A DNA stretch of 64,000 bases from Adhaeribacter terrigena. Lineage in GTDB: Bacteria > Bacteroidota > Bacteroidia > Cytophagales > Hymenobacteraceae. Below the pieces are notes generated by a model. It did not search any database and was not told the DNA's origin. It was given only the letters and a program-made list of their open reading frames with translations. Position 1 is the stretch's first letter. The number at the start of each line of letters is the position of its first letter. Below, piece by piece: positions 17,201 through 25,766 of the stretch. Where the stretch lies: positions 203,118 to 267,117 of the forward strand of contig NZ_JAEHFX010000007.1 of assembly GCF_016623615.1 (NCBI RefSeq). The letters are read 5' to 3'. Position numbers and translations under genes: made by a program.

Positions 17201-17824
17201 ATGGAATTCCAGGATATTATTGAAAAGGCAAAACACGAGCTGAAAGCGCTGCAGGGCGAAACCGGAAAAAATAAAACCTTCCAGGCCGAACAACGATTTT
17301 TCAGTTCCGAAACTGCCCAGAACCAGTTTGCCGGGGCCATAAAACGCCTGCTCAACATAAACAAATGGTCCGAAGAATCGGGCATCCGGGCCACGTTTCA
17401 ACTTTACGACAACACCGGCCTGGAAAAAAAAGCCGATAAACCCGAGATCGGCGATTATTTTAAAGTGCTCTTGCCCGGCGTGCCGCTCGAAAACTGGATG
17501 AAAATTACTGACATTACCACCAGCATTCATCTGGCCGAATTCACCGCCCACCCCTGCGCCAATCCGCAGGAAAATCACTCCGAGATCACGTCCCACTTTT
17601 TTGTAAAAGAAACCAGCAGCACTTTCCAGGTTAAAGTAGACGGCACGCGCATTAAAGCCTGCCAGATCGGCCTGAATGAAAAAATAAACAACCACGAACA
17701 GGCCGGCAACCGCGCCCTTGCCAACACCTTAATTGCCGAAGCCGGCTGGAATGGCATGCAGTTCATTCAGTGGGAAAACCTGGCGGCTTACTGGTGCGGC
17801 GCAAAAGACAAAAAAAACCACTAA
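17201..17824 (+). CDS. Hypothetical protein, second of a tandem paralog pair
   Basis: A 207-residue soluble protein, paralog of the preceding gene. Shared blocks include AKHELKALQGETG, LPGVPLENWMKITD, FTAHPCANPQ, SHFFVKETSSTF and ENLAAYWCGAK. The pair arose by duplication, and each gene is bracketed by 30-bp motif copies at 16428, 17158 and 17823. That leaves open recombination between motifs as the route. Function unknown. The convergent neighbour is OsmC. Confidence 0.6.
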   Translation: MEFQDIIEKAKHELKALQGETGKNKTFQAEQRFFSSETAQNQFAGAIKRLLNINKWSEESGIRATFQLYDNTGLEKKADKPEIGDYFKVLLPGVPLENWMKITDITTSIHLAEFTAHPCANPQENHSEITSHFFVKETSSTFQVKVDGTRIKACQIGLNEKINNHEQAGNRALANTLIAEAGWNGMQFIQWENLAAYWCGAKDKKNH

Positions 17825-17852
17825 AAACGGTAGGCTTACAAGCTAAAAAACT
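17823..17852 (+). repeat. 30-bp motif filling a convergent gap
   Basis: Head AAAAACGGTAGG, tail AAAAAACT. It begins inside the stop codon of the plus-strand paralog (TAA at 17822) and ends at the first base of the OsmC stop codon (17852-17854, minus strand). It is the whole intergenic region. Confidence 0.85.
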
Positions 17853-18307
17853 CAGGGATACTCCGGCAAGGCCAAAGCAAGGGTAGTAGAAATCTTAAAC
17901 GCCGGCGAAAGGCTTTTGTGGACCGGGCATTTCTGCGCAATCACGGTTAAGCGCTCCAGTTGTTCCGGGCTTAAATTGCCTTGCACCAATAGCTGCATTT
18001 TGATGTTGGGCATTAACTGGTTTTCGCTTTCCGCTTCCCCTTCGAACTGCAATTTTACGTCAATTTGGGTTAACGGCCAGGCTTTGTGATCGGCGTACAT
18101 GCGCAATGTAATAGCAGCGCAGGAACCCAGCGCACTTAAGATCATGTGCTGCGGTTGCGGGCCGGCATTGGCGCCACCCATATCTTCAGGTTCATCTACC
18201 ACAAAACTGTGTTTCCCGACCCGTATTTTGGTCAGGAATCTGGGTTCGGAAAGGCTGGCACTTACCTGGTTGGGTAAAAGGATGCGGGTATCGGCGAGAG
18301 TTCTCAA
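17852..18307 (-). CDS. OsmC/Ohr-family peroxiredoxin-like protein
   Basis: A 151-residue protein with the two OsmC active-site cysteines, in ALGSCAAITLRMYADH and AQKCPVHKSLS. The usual central helix sequence LSALGSC is intact. The family reduces organic hydroperoxides or handles thiol stress. No ATG lies near the conserved start, so the best start is the TTG at 18307 (MRTLADTRILLP), four bases from a 30-bp motif. It may be translated together with the glycosyltransferase upstream on the same strand. Confidence 0.82.
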   Translation of the reverse strand: MRTLADTRILLPNQVSASLSEPRFLTKIRVGKHSFVVDEPEDMGGANAGPQPQHMILSALGSCAAITLRMYADHKAWPLTQIDVKLQFEGEAESENQLMPNIKMQLLVQGNLSPEQLERLTVIAQKCPVHKSLSPAFKISTTLALALPEYP

Positions 18308-18310
18308 GAG

Positions 18311-18340
18311 TAAAACGGTATGGTTTAGCCCTTAAAAACT
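18311..18340 (+). repeat. 30-bp bipartite motif
   Basis: Head AAAACGGTATGG, tail TAAAAACT. It lies between the GT9 gene and the OsmC start, oriented against both. Confidence 0.85.
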
Positions 18341-18358
18341 CTAAAAGAAGCAAAAAGG

Positions 18359-19387
18359 TTAAGCCGGAAGTGTAAAATTAAAGCTTTGCTCGCGCATGCA
18401 CTTGAAATGCCCCCGCGGACATTTGCTGTACCCGATCTTAGAACAAGGCCGGCAATCCAGTCCGCGTACTTCAAAAACCCCGAAATCGGTTTTGTACGGG
18501 TACATGCCAAATTCCGGTACAGTGTTGCCCCAGATGCTGTAAATTTTCTTCTGAAAAGCCGCCCCAATATGCATTAATCCGGTATCGTGGGTAAAAAGCG
18601 CTTTGCATTGTTTTACCAGCGAAGCCGATTGGTTCAGATTGTATTTTCCGCAAGAGTTGAAAATGGTTGTTCGTTGTTGGTTGTTGGTTGTTGGGTTTTC
18701 GTTGTTCGTTTTTCGTTGTTCGTTGTTCGGATTTTGGTTTTTGAAATGCTTCGCAATTAATTCGCCTGTTTCGAAATCTTCTTTGCCACCAAGCAGCATG
18801 ATGGGCGCATTTATTTTTTCGCAGAGCTCGATGAGTTTTTCTACGGGCAAACGTTTGGTGTAATGCTGCGCGCCGATGGCCATGCCGTAATAGCCGTTCT
18901 GATGGGTTTCCGGCAAACTGCTCATTTGCACTTCATCTTTTTCCGGAATAAAATAATCCAGACCTTCGCCATCGTTGCTGATGCCTAATTTTTTAGCCGC
19001 GGCCAGATACCGTTCTACAATGTGCACGTCGGGCATGGCATTGTACTTCAGATTAACCAAAAGCCACTTCCGGAAATTGAGTTTATCGAACGTGCCATTT
19101 GGCCGTGCCAAACGCGTTTTGATGAGGCGGGTGCGCAGGTTATTGTGCAGATCCACTACGAAATCGAATTTCTCTTTATTCAGCTCCGCGATCAGGTCGT
19201 TCAGGCTTTCGCCGAGGTAATGCGCTTTATCTACGTATGGATTGTACTCAATAATGCTCCGGAAACTTTGCTTCGTGCAGTAATGGATTTCAGCATTGTC
19301 CAACTGCCGCTTCAACGCCCGGATTACCGGCGTGGTTAAAACGATATCGCCAATGGAAGAAAAACGGAGAATGAGGATTTTTTGCAA
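18359..19387 (-). CDS. Glycosyltransferase family 9 (heptosyltransferase-like) with a repeat-encoded insertion
   Basis: A protein of 342 residues. The N-terminal KILILRFSSIGDIVLTTPV and the C-terminal THDTGLMHIGAAF are the GT9 signatures seen in WaaF/WaaC-type ADP-heptose transferases. The C-terminus has a cysteine cluster (GLDCRPC, SKCPRGHFKC) shared with the second GT9 gene at 32950. Residues about 217-241 (NQNPNNEQRKTNNENPTT and on) are an Asn/Thr/Gln-rich insertion encoded by GAACAAC-like heptamers. It keeps frame and lies between conserved strands. It probably acts in lipopolysaccharide or capsule assembly. Confidence 0.8.
   Translation of the reverse strand: MQKILILRFSSIGDIVLTTPVIRALKRQLDNAEIHYCTKQSFRSIIEYNPYVDKAHYLGESLNDLIAELNKEKFDFVVDLHNNLRTRLIKTRLARPNGTFDKLNFRKWLLVNLKYNAMPDVHIVERYLAAAKKLGISNDGEGLDYFIPEKDEVQMSSLPETHQNGYYGMAIGAQHYTKRLPVEKLIELCEKINAPIMLLGGKEDFETGELIAKHFKNQNPNNEQRKTNNENPTTNNQQRTTIFNSCGKYNLNQSASLVKQCKALFTHDTGLMHIGAAFQKKIYSIWGNTVPEFGMYPYKTDFGVFEVRGLDCRPCSKIGYSKCPRGHFKCMREQSFNFTLPA
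18666..18732. repeat. GTTGTTC heptamer-like tract inside a gene
   Basis: Variants of GTTCGTT, GTTGGTT and GTTTTTC run through about 65 bp of the GT9 gene. They are of the same kind as the perfect GAACAAC array at the window end. The reading frame stays open. Confidence 0.75.
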
Positions 19388-19685
19388 GGTGGTTTTGGGC
19401 GGTATGTTTCTGCAAATTTACACTTTAAAATCAGCTTTAAAACGAAGCTATTAACCAGCTGACGGCCCCAAAAAGGCGCAAGTCTTCGTGTAGCAAGATT
19501 TATGAGTTATAGACAATAGCCAACCCACATACTTGCACTTCCCTGAAATTGCCCGGCCCCGGAAGTCTGGAGGCTTCCGAAATGTAAAAAGGCATAAGTG
19601 ACGCCTTCGGCTGAACACACGCGCCAGAGAATTAACACTTATGCCAGATAAGCCTAACAAGGCTTTGCATGAATTATCAGGCTTT
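19388..19685. other. Structured non-coding spacer
   Basis: No gene is seen. A perfect inverted repeat GGCATAAGTG (19591-19600) and CACTTATGCC (19636-19645) encloses GCCTTCGGC. A smaller hairpin GGAAG/CTTCC (19561-19578) lies just before it. It could be a terminator-like or processed element 5' of the GT9 gene. I cannot match it to a known RNA. Confidence 0.4.
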
Positions 19686-20882
19686 TTAACGCTTAAACAC
19701 CATTTCTGAAATAGTTTTCCCGATAGCCAGCGAACTGGTAGCCGCCGGCGATGGCGCATTGCAAACGTTTATAATAAACTCATCTTCCAGGATCAGAAAA
19801 TCGTCGATAAGGCCACCGCTACGGTCGCAGGCCTGGGCTCTAACGCCGGCGCCGGAAGGAACCAGGTCATCTTCCTGAATTTCGGGTACCAGCTTTTGCA
19901 GGGCTTTGGTAAAAGCCGCTTTGGAAAAAGAACGATAATATTCGCCTAAACCGGTTTTCCAGTATTTCAAAGCAACTTTCCGGAAGCCCGGCCAGGTAAC
20001 CGATTCCATAAATTCATCAAATTGAAAATCAGTCCGTTTATAGCCCTCACGTTTGAACGCAAATACAGCATTTGGCCCAGCTTCTACGCCACCGCCAATC
20101 ATGCGGGTATAATGCACGCCCAGAAACGGGAAATTCGGATCCGGCACCGGGTAGATCAGGTTCCTAACCAAGTTTTGTTTTTCTTTCCGGATCTCGTAGT
20201 ATTCACCGCGGAACGGAATGATCCGAACGTCGATATCTTTGTGATTGATGGCGGCAATTTTATCGGAAAATAAACCGGCGCAATTTACGATCAGTTTAGC
20301 CTCGTAGGTTTTATGTTCCGTAATAATTTCCGAGCCCTGCCCAGATTTATTCCGGATATCAATTACTTTTTCGCCTAAGAAAATTTCGCCGCCAGCCTGT
20401 TGGAATAACTCAGCATATTTAGCCGAAACAGCTTTATAATCGATGATACCGGTTTGGGGCACGAAAATTCCTTCAATGCCGGAGCAATGCGGCTCGTATT
20501 CGGTAATTTCCTGGCGGTCTATTTTTTTCAGTCCTTCCAGGCCGTTTTCAATTCCCCGCTTATATACATTTTCCAGCGCCGGCAATTCACTTTTATCGGT
20601 GGCAACAATTATCTTACCGCAAAGGTCGTAAGCAATGCCGTGTTTATCGGCAAACTCAATTAACTGCTGGTAACCCGTAATGCAATTGGTAGCTTTTAAA
20701 CTGCCGGGCTTGTAATAAATGCCCGAATGAATTACGCCGCTGTTATTACCGGTCTGGTGTTTAGCAATGGCGTTTTCTTTTTCCAGTAAAGCTATTTTCA
20801 GTTCTGGCTTTTGTTCTTTTAAACGCAAAGCCGTAGCCAAACCCACTATACCCCCGCCAATAATTAAAATATCGTATTGCAT
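19686..20882 (-). CDS. lhgO: L-2-hydroxyglutarate oxidase
   Basis: A FAD-dependent oxidoreductase of 398 residues. The N-terminal dinucleotide-binding motif is ILIIGGGIVGLATALRL, then LLEKENAIAKHQTGNNSGVI with HSGIYYKPGSLKA, characteristic of LhgO/YgaF. The C-terminal RAQACDRSGG and INVCNAPSPAATSSLAIG are also family blocks. It oxidises L-2-hydroxyglutarate to 2-oxoglutarate and passes electrons to the membrane quinone pool. It appears monocistronic. Confidence 0.92.
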   Translation of the reverse strand: MQYDILIIGGGIVGLATALRLKEQKPELKIALLEKENAIAKHQTGNNSGVIHSGIYYKPGSLKATNCITGYQQLIEFADKHGIAYDLCGKIIVATDKSELPALENVYKRGIENGLEGLKKIDRQEITEYEPHCSGIEGIFVPQTGIIDYKAVSAKYAELFQQAGGEIFLGEKVIDIRNKSGQGSEIITEHKTYEAKLIVNCAGLFSDKIAAINHKDIDVRIIPFRGEYYEIRKEKQNLVRNLIYPVPDPNFPFLGVHYTRMIGGGVEAGPNAVFAFKREGYKRTDFQFDEFMESVTWPGFRKVALKYWKTGLGEYYRSFSKAAFTKALQKLVPEIQEDDLVPSGAGVRAQACDRSGGLIDDFLILEDEFIINVCNAPSPAATSSLAIGKTISEMVFKR

Positions 20883-20955
20883 TGTTGCGAAAAACTCAGT
20901 TCAAGGCTCAAAATTATGCAATTATACCGGAATTGTTTTCTGAAATTTTACCACC

Positions 20956-22665
20956 TCATAAAATCCCCTTCTCCTTCTTCCTTTCCACAAAATACGCTTC
21001 CACTTCTTCCCTACTCTTCGCATTAAAAGTCATTTCGGCAGATAAGCCTCCTTTGCGGCCCATGAGTACGCCGTAGCGCATATCGGCGTAGCCGGTGGTG
21101 CTGTGGGCATCGGGGTTGATGCTGAGCATTACGCCTTTTTCCAGGGCATAACTTACCCAGCGCCAATCCAGATCGAGGCGCCAGGGGTTGGCGTTTATTT
21201 CGATGATCACGCCGTTTTCGGCGCAGGCATCGATTACGGCCTGGTGGTCTATCGGGTAACCTTCGCGGCGCAAAAGCAGGCGACCGGTGGGGTGGCCAAG
21301 CATGGTGGTGTAGGGGTTTTGAATGGCCGTGATTAACCGTTGCGTGGCTTTTTCGCAGGTCATGTTCAGGGTGCTGTGCACGGAAGCTACCACAAAATCG
21401 AAGGTTTTTAGGATATCTTCTTCGTAATCTAAAGAACCGTCGTTCAGAATGTCGGATTCAATGCCTTTGAAAATTTTGAACGGGGAGAGTTGTTCGTTTA
21501 GCTTGTCGATCTCTTTTTGTTGTTGCACCACGCGGCCTTCCTGCAAACCGTTGGCGTAAAAAGCCGATTTGGAATGGTCGCACATGCCTAAATACTGGTA
21601 GCCTTGTTCTTTACAGAAAACCGCCATTTGTTCCAGCGTATTTGCGCCGTCGGAATAGGTGCTGTGGTTGTGCAGAATGCCTTTCAGATCGGTGTCTTCC
21701 AGTAGTTTCGGCAGTTTGTTTTCTGCGGCCAGCTCTAGTTCACCGAGGCCTTCGCGGAGCTCGGGGTAGATAAATTGCAGGCCGGCTTTTTCGTACACTT
21801 CAGCTTCCGATTTGAACGTGACTTTTTTGAGCAAATTGTATAGCGTTTCGGAACCGTTGTAAGGCAAACTCAGGTGCATATCAGCAGCAGAATTTTTAAA
21901 AACTTCGTTCACAAAATCCGCTTCCGACACCAGTTTCATTTCGACTTTTAAACCAGTTTCGGCTACTGTTCCGCGCCAGGCAAACGGGCCGGAAAGCTTT
22001 TCATCCTGTTGCAAAGCGGAAATTTCGTTTATCTTTTCCTGGGTGCGTACCGGGTTTTCCGTCGCGATTACCAGTTGTAGCAAATTAATGATTTCGAGCT
22101 TGCGGCGGAATTCGCCGGTAATTTCAACGTTGTCGGTTTGCAGAGTTTCCTGCAAGATTTTCTTCAGGTCTTCGGCGGGAATTTCGGCTTCGGCCCAGAG
22201 CAGTTTGCCTTTGCTTTCCTGCGAATACAGCAGTGCATTCTTCAGGGTTTCCTGGGTTTTGGCGCCAAAGCCTTTCAGCTTCGCGATCTGATCGTTTTCG
22301 CAGGCCTGCAGCAGATCAGCCGTATTCTCAATGCCCAGTTCTTTCCAGATAGCGCGGATCTTTTTCGGCCCGAAACCTTTTATATTGAGCATTTCCACCA
22401 CGCCGGCCGGCGTAACTTCGAGCAACTTATTCAGGTCTGAGAAGCTGCCGGTTTGGTTTAATTCTACAATTTTGGCCGCAATGCTTTTCCCCACGCCTTC
22501 GTAGCTTTCCAGTTCTTTTTCGGTCATGCCAGCCATGGGCGCATCCACTCTTTCCAGTGCGGCCACGGCATTCTGGTAACCTCTTATTTTAAAGGCATTC
22601 TCGTCGTGCAGCTCCATTAAGCTGGCCATCAGTTTAAAAGCGCGGCGTATATTTTTATTATCCAT
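20956..22665 (-). CDS. polX: PolX-family protein with degenerate polymerase site and intact PHP domain
   Basis: A protein of 569 residues with PolX architecture. N-terminal helix-hairpin-helix units (YEGVGKSIAAKI, IKGFGPKKIRAI, LKGFGAKTQETL) precede a nucleotidyltransferase-like middle and a C-terminal PHP domain. In active PolX the G-S-x-R-R-x-K-E motif leads to G-D-x-D. Here the stretch reads GEFRRKLEIINLLQLVIA, so both catalytic aspartates are missing. The PHP metal site looks complete (HNHSTYSDG, CDHSKS, GIESDI, ASVHS, HPTGR, NPDAH). The likely activity is PHP nuclease or phosphoesterase action at DNA gaps, not synthesis. Confidence 0.85.
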   Translation of the reverse strand: MDNKNIRRAFKLMASLMELHDENAFKIRGYQNAVAALERVDAPMAGMTEKELESYEGVGKSIAAKIVELNQTGSFSDLNKLLEVTPAGVVEMLNIKGFGPKKIRAIWKELGIENTADLLQACENDQIAKLKGFGAKTQETLKNALLYSQESKGKLLWAEAEIPAEDLKKILQETLQTDNVEITGEFRRKLEIINLLQLVIATENPVRTQEKINEISALQQDEKLSGPFAWRGTVAETGLKVEMKLVSEADFVNEVFKNSAADMHLSLPYNGSETLYNLLKKVTFKSEAEVYEKAGLQFIYPELREGLGELELAAENKLPKLLEDTDLKGILHNHSTYSDGANTLEQMAVFCKEQGYQYLGMCDHSKSAFYANGLQEGRVVQQQKEIDKLNEQLSPFKIFKGIESDILNDGSLDYEEDILKTFDFVVASVHSTLNMTCEKATQRLITAIQNPYTTMLGHPTGRLLLRREGYPIDHQAVIDACAENGVIIEINANPWRLDLDWRWVSYALEKGVMLSINPDAHSTTGYADMRYGVLMGRKGGLSAEMTFNAKSREEVEAYFVERKKEKGIL

Positions 22666-22674
22666 CTTGTTTAG

Positions 22675-22985
22675 TGATTAGTGAATAGTGATTAATGATT
22701 AGTAATGGGGCATTAAACACTATTATATTCATAGCCATCTGCTTTCGCTGACGGGTAACCCGGCAAAGAAATTCATGAGCCCTAAGAAAGTAAAATTAGG
22801 CAAAGCTGCCGGAAACCGAAACGAAAAACAGTTTTTAGTTTTTCAACCCAAAACCATAGCGTTTTTAAAGGCCGCCAATCATATTAAAAGGATTAATCAT
22901 CACCCATTAATCATTCTCCACTAACCATTAATCACTTTCCACTTACCTGATTTTTGTATATTGCCCGTAATTTCACCCTTATTTA
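22675..22985. repeat. Intergenic spacer with ATTAGTGATTAG-type inverted repeats and one 30-bp motif
   Basis: TTAGTGATTAGTGAATAGTG and related units at 22675-22705 are mirrored by CATTAATCATTCTCCACTAA-like sequence at 22895-22945. A minus-strand 30-bp motif lies at 22837-22866 (head AAAACGCTATGG, tail GAAAAACT). TCTGCTTTCGCTGACGGG (22739-22756) resembles TCTGCTTTAGCTGACGG near 34481. No gene is seen. Confidence 0.6.
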
Positions 22986-23006
22986 CGTATTCGAAAATTC
23001 AACCTG

Positions 23007-23417
23007 ATGCCATTTAGATTCATTCCCGGCGCGCTGCTGCTTTGTTTAATGCTCTTAGCCGGAACCTGCAAGAAAAAAACGCCCAAAGAAACATTGAAGA
23101 TCACCAACGCGCTGCTCGGCAAAACCTGGCTTCACTCCCACGAAGAAGACCGCGGCGATACGCTGGTTTACCGCCCCAACAGCTACGATTTCCCGCCTTC
23201 CCGCGGCCGCATCGGGTTTCAGCTGGAAGCCGACGGCAACCTGAAACAATACGACATTGCTCCGACCGATGGCCTGGAAGAAAAAGCGGGTAAATGGCAG
23301 ATTCGCGACAAAAACCGCCTGGAGGTAACTTTCCCGAAACGCAATTCCATGGATTACGACGCAGAGATCATTTCTATTGATGCCGATAAACTTATCCTGA
23401 AACGTACTTTTAAATAA
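23007..23417 (+). CDS. Hypothetical lipoprotein, lipocalin-like
   Basis: A 136-residue protein. The N-terminus LLLCLMLLAGTCKKKTPK carries a lipobox with Cys21 and a positively charged start after it. The remainder (GKTWLHSHEE, GKWQIRDKNRLEVTF, DKLILKRTFK) is the short beta-strand pattern of small Bacteroidota lipocalin-like proteins. I infer an outer-membrane lipoprotein. The function is unknown. Confidence 0.65.
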   Translation: MPFRFIPGALLLCLMLLAGTCKKKTPKETLKITNALLGKTWLHSHEEDRGDTLVYRPNSYDFPPSRGRIGFQLEADGNLKQYDIAPTDGLEEKAGKWQIRDKNRLEVTFPKRNSMDYDAEIISIDADKLILKRTFK

Positions 23418-23524
23418 TGATTGAATGAAAGAATGAGAGAATATTTTCTGAAAGCTCTAATCATTCTCTGATTCTCCCATTCAATCATTTTCCCAATCAA
23501 TTATTCAACAATTCAATCACAAAC

Positions 23525-23929
23525 ATGAACTATTGGCTCGTAAAATCGGAACCGGAAACGTATGGCTGGGGCGACCTGGTGAAAGACGGAAAAACCGTTT
23601 GGGACGGCGTGCGCAATTACCAGGCCCGTAATTTTCTGGCCGAAATGAAGCGCGGCGACCTGGTTTTATTTTACCACAGTGTTTCGGAAAAAGCCGTTGT
23701 GGGTTTGGCCAAAGTAGAAAAAGAAGCCTTTCCGGACCCTACCGCCGACGATCCGCGCTGGCTTTCGGTAGAATTGGTGCCGCAACGCGATTTTAAAGAC
23801 AAAGTAACCCTGAATCAGATAAAAACCGACCCGCGGCTGCAGAATATCGGCTTGCTGCGGCAGTCGCGCTTATCGGTAATGCCGCTTAAACCCGAAGAAT
23901 TTGAAGTAATTCTGGGGCTGGGGAACTAA
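23525..23929 (+). CDS. EVE-domain protein
   Basis: A 134-residue single-domain protein. The start YWLVKSEPETYGWGDLV and the block WDGVRNYQARNFLAEMKRGD are diagnostic of the EVE family, whose PUA-like fold binds modified bases in DNA or RNA. The pocket residues look intact. Stand-alone bacterial EVE proteins are poorly characterised. A spacer with AATGATTGAATG-type inverted repeats (23419-23520) precedes it. Confidence 0.88.
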   Translation: MNYWLVKSEPETYGWGDLVKDGKTVWDGVRNYQARNFLAEMKRGDLVLFYHSVSEKAVVGLAKVEKEAFPDPTADDPRWLSVELVPQRDFKDKVTLNQIKTDPRLQNIGLLRQSRLSVMPLKPEEFEVILGLGN

Positions 23930-23977
23930 CATTTTTGTAGAGGATCTGCTGCTGCGCTTGCCTGCGGAATATACTTC

Positions 23978-24007
23978 AGAAACGCTATACTTTCAGCCTG
24001 AAAAACT
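23978..24007 (+). repeat. 30-bp bipartite motif
   Basis: Head AAACGCTATAC, CAGCC at the usual internal position, tail GAAAAACT. It lies between the EVE gene and the secreted protein at 24100. Confidence 0.85.
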
Positions 24008-24099
24008 GCCGGAGCAACCTTAAAACAAACGGGCGGCTCCGGCGTTATTTTAGTACCGAACTTCCCCCGGCAGGTTCGCGTAGGAAAATCCTGGCGGCT

Positions 24100-25542
24100 A
24101 TGAAAGCAATCTTATTCCTTTTCTGTTCTCAGTTATTTACGGTGTTTTGCACCTGGGCCCAACCCAGCCAGAACAGCCGCGCAGAATTGCCATACCGCAA
24201 CGATTTCACCCAATACGAAATCTTTCCGCAACCCGATAGCACCCTTTTTCTCCTCACGCACGAAAACTATACCCGCCGCAACGCCGATCCTTTTCTTATT
24301 TTCAAATTTGACCACAACCTGACTTTGCTGTGGCAAAAACCATTGCACTTGCCGCGCAGCAGCAAATTTCTACAGGCTGCCTGCGAAGCGAGAACCCTTT
24401 TTCTGTTCTTCGATGGCGCTAAAAAAGACGAATATGTACTCCTGCGCGTGCATACCCGCACCGGTGAGCAAACCCAAACCAAACACCAGCTGCCGGAAAA
24501 CATGACCTTTGCGCTTTCCGGGATGCAAGCCTTGCAGGGCAGCCTTTTCCTGACGGGTTTGCAGAACGACCGGCTTACCGTTTTGCACCTGAATCCCGAC
24601 CGGGAAGAGCTCATGAAGCTGCCGGCCATTTACGATCAGTCTTCGGCCCTGGCTACTTTTTACGCCGATACGTTAACCGGCCGCATGGAATTTATTTTAA
24701 CGGAATCGAACGGGTTGAAAGCGCGGCTGCAAACCAAAAGACTGGGCCCGGACGGGCGTTTATTTTCAACCAATTTCCTGCAAAGCCCCGAACACAATTA
24801 CCTTTCCGGCCGATTAACGCCCGGCGACAGCACCCGGAAATTACTGGCCGGCACGTATAGCTTGCGCGATCTGCGTTACCCGCAGGGCTTTTTTACCGGA
24901 CCGTTTTTAACCACCGGGAACCAGCATCTGAAGTATCACGATTTTACCACCTTCGCGCATTTCTTCGATCACCTGCGCCCTGGCCGCCAGGAAAGAGTGC
25001 GGCGTAAACTGGACCGTTTCCGGATCTCGCGTAAAACCTATTTACTGCGGCAGCGCTTTTTAATGCACGAAATGTACCCTTTGGAAAATGGTTTTATACT
25101 GGCCGGCGAACTTTACTACCCACAATACGAAGGCGAGGGTTCTACCAACCGGGTTTTCAGCGGGTACGCATTTTCGCAGGCCGTGGCGGCAGCTTTCGAC
25201 AGCCAGGGAAATCTGCAATGGGAAAACAGCTTTCCGCTGGAAAATGTGCAGCAACTGGAACTGAAGCAAATTACGGCAGCCGGGGTGTTTGCAAACAAGA
25301 TCGCTTTTTGCTACCCGGATGAAGAAATGATCCGCTACAAGGTTATTTCCGGCAACGAGAATTCTTCAAACGAATTAAGCACCCCCGTTAAGCTCATTTT
25401 CCCCAACGAGAAGATACTAAACACCGATCTGCGAGGCATCAAGCATTGGCACCGGCAACATTTCCTGGTTTTTGGAGAGCAGAAAATCCGTGGCAGCGAC
25501 GGTGTTCGCACCGTTTTTTTCCTGAATAAATTATCGTTTTAA
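24100..25542 (+). CDS. Hypothetical secreted protein, possible beta-propeller
   Basis: A 480-residue protein. The signal peptide MKAILFLFCSQLFTVFCTWA is probably cleaved before Gln21. The body has recurrent short strands ending in W or L motifs (LTLLWQKPLHL, GNLQWENSFPL) typical of beta-propeller or WD-like periplasmic proteins. No catalytic motif or C-terminal sorting domain is seen. It is monocistronic and no family name can be given. Confidence 0.6.
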   Translation: MKAILFLFCSQLFTVFCTWAQPSQNSRAELPYRNDFTQYEIFPQPDSTLFLLTHENYTRRNADPFLIFKFDHNLTLLWQKPLHLPRSSKFLQAACEARTLFLFFDGAKKDEYVLLRVHTRTGEQTQTKHQLPENMTFALSGMQALQGSLFLTGLQNDRLTVLHLNPDREELMKLPAIYDQSSALATFYADTLTGRMEFILTESNGLKARLQTKRLGPDGRLFSTNFLQSPEHNYLSGRLTPGDSTRKLLAGTYSLRDLRYPQGFFTGPFLTTGNQHLKYHDFTTFAHFFDHLRPGRQERVRRKLDRFRISRKTYLLRQRFLMHEMYPLENGFILAGELYYPQYEGEGSTNRVFSGYAFSQAVAAAFDSQGNLQWENSFPLENVQQLELKQITAAGVFANKIAFCYPDEEMIRYKVISGNENSSNELSTPVKLIFPNEKILNTDLRGIKHWHRQHFLVFGEQKIRGSDGVRTVFFLNKLSF

Positions 25543-25550
25543 AATGCTAT

Positions 25551-25653
25551 TCTTTTGGGGCTGAAAATCCTAGCGTTTTTTAGCATCAGTAGCGTAAGGT
25601 TTAAACCCTATGCTACAGAGAATTTTTTTTCCCTTCCTGACCCTAGCGTTTTT
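25551..25653 (-). repeat. Composite: 30-bp motif, 52-bp palindromic repeat, 30-bp motif
   Basis: The minus-strand motif at 25551-25580 overlaps a 52-bp repeat (25568-25619). Within that repeat GTAGCGTAAGGTTT and AAACCCTATGCTAC form a near-perfect palindrome. A second minus-strand motif follows at 25624-25653. The 52-bp sequence recurs unchanged at 27284-27335, on the other side of the next gene. Confidence 0.85.
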
Positions 25654-25708
25654 ACGCCGCAGAAAATGTTTTTTGTTAAAAGAAGAAAACAAAAATAACA
25701 CGCAACAG

Positions 25709-25738
25709 TTGCTTTCTTAACACAAACTTATATCTTTC
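25709..25738 (+). promoter_or_regulatory. Promoter for the T9SS cargo gene
   Basis: TTG (25709-25711), 19 bp, then TATCTTTC (25731-25738) fits the Bacteroidota -33/-7 pattern. The start codon is 28 bp downstream. Confidence 0.6.
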
Positions 25739-25766
25739 GCAAGAATTTCACGCTCAAGCTTTTTAT

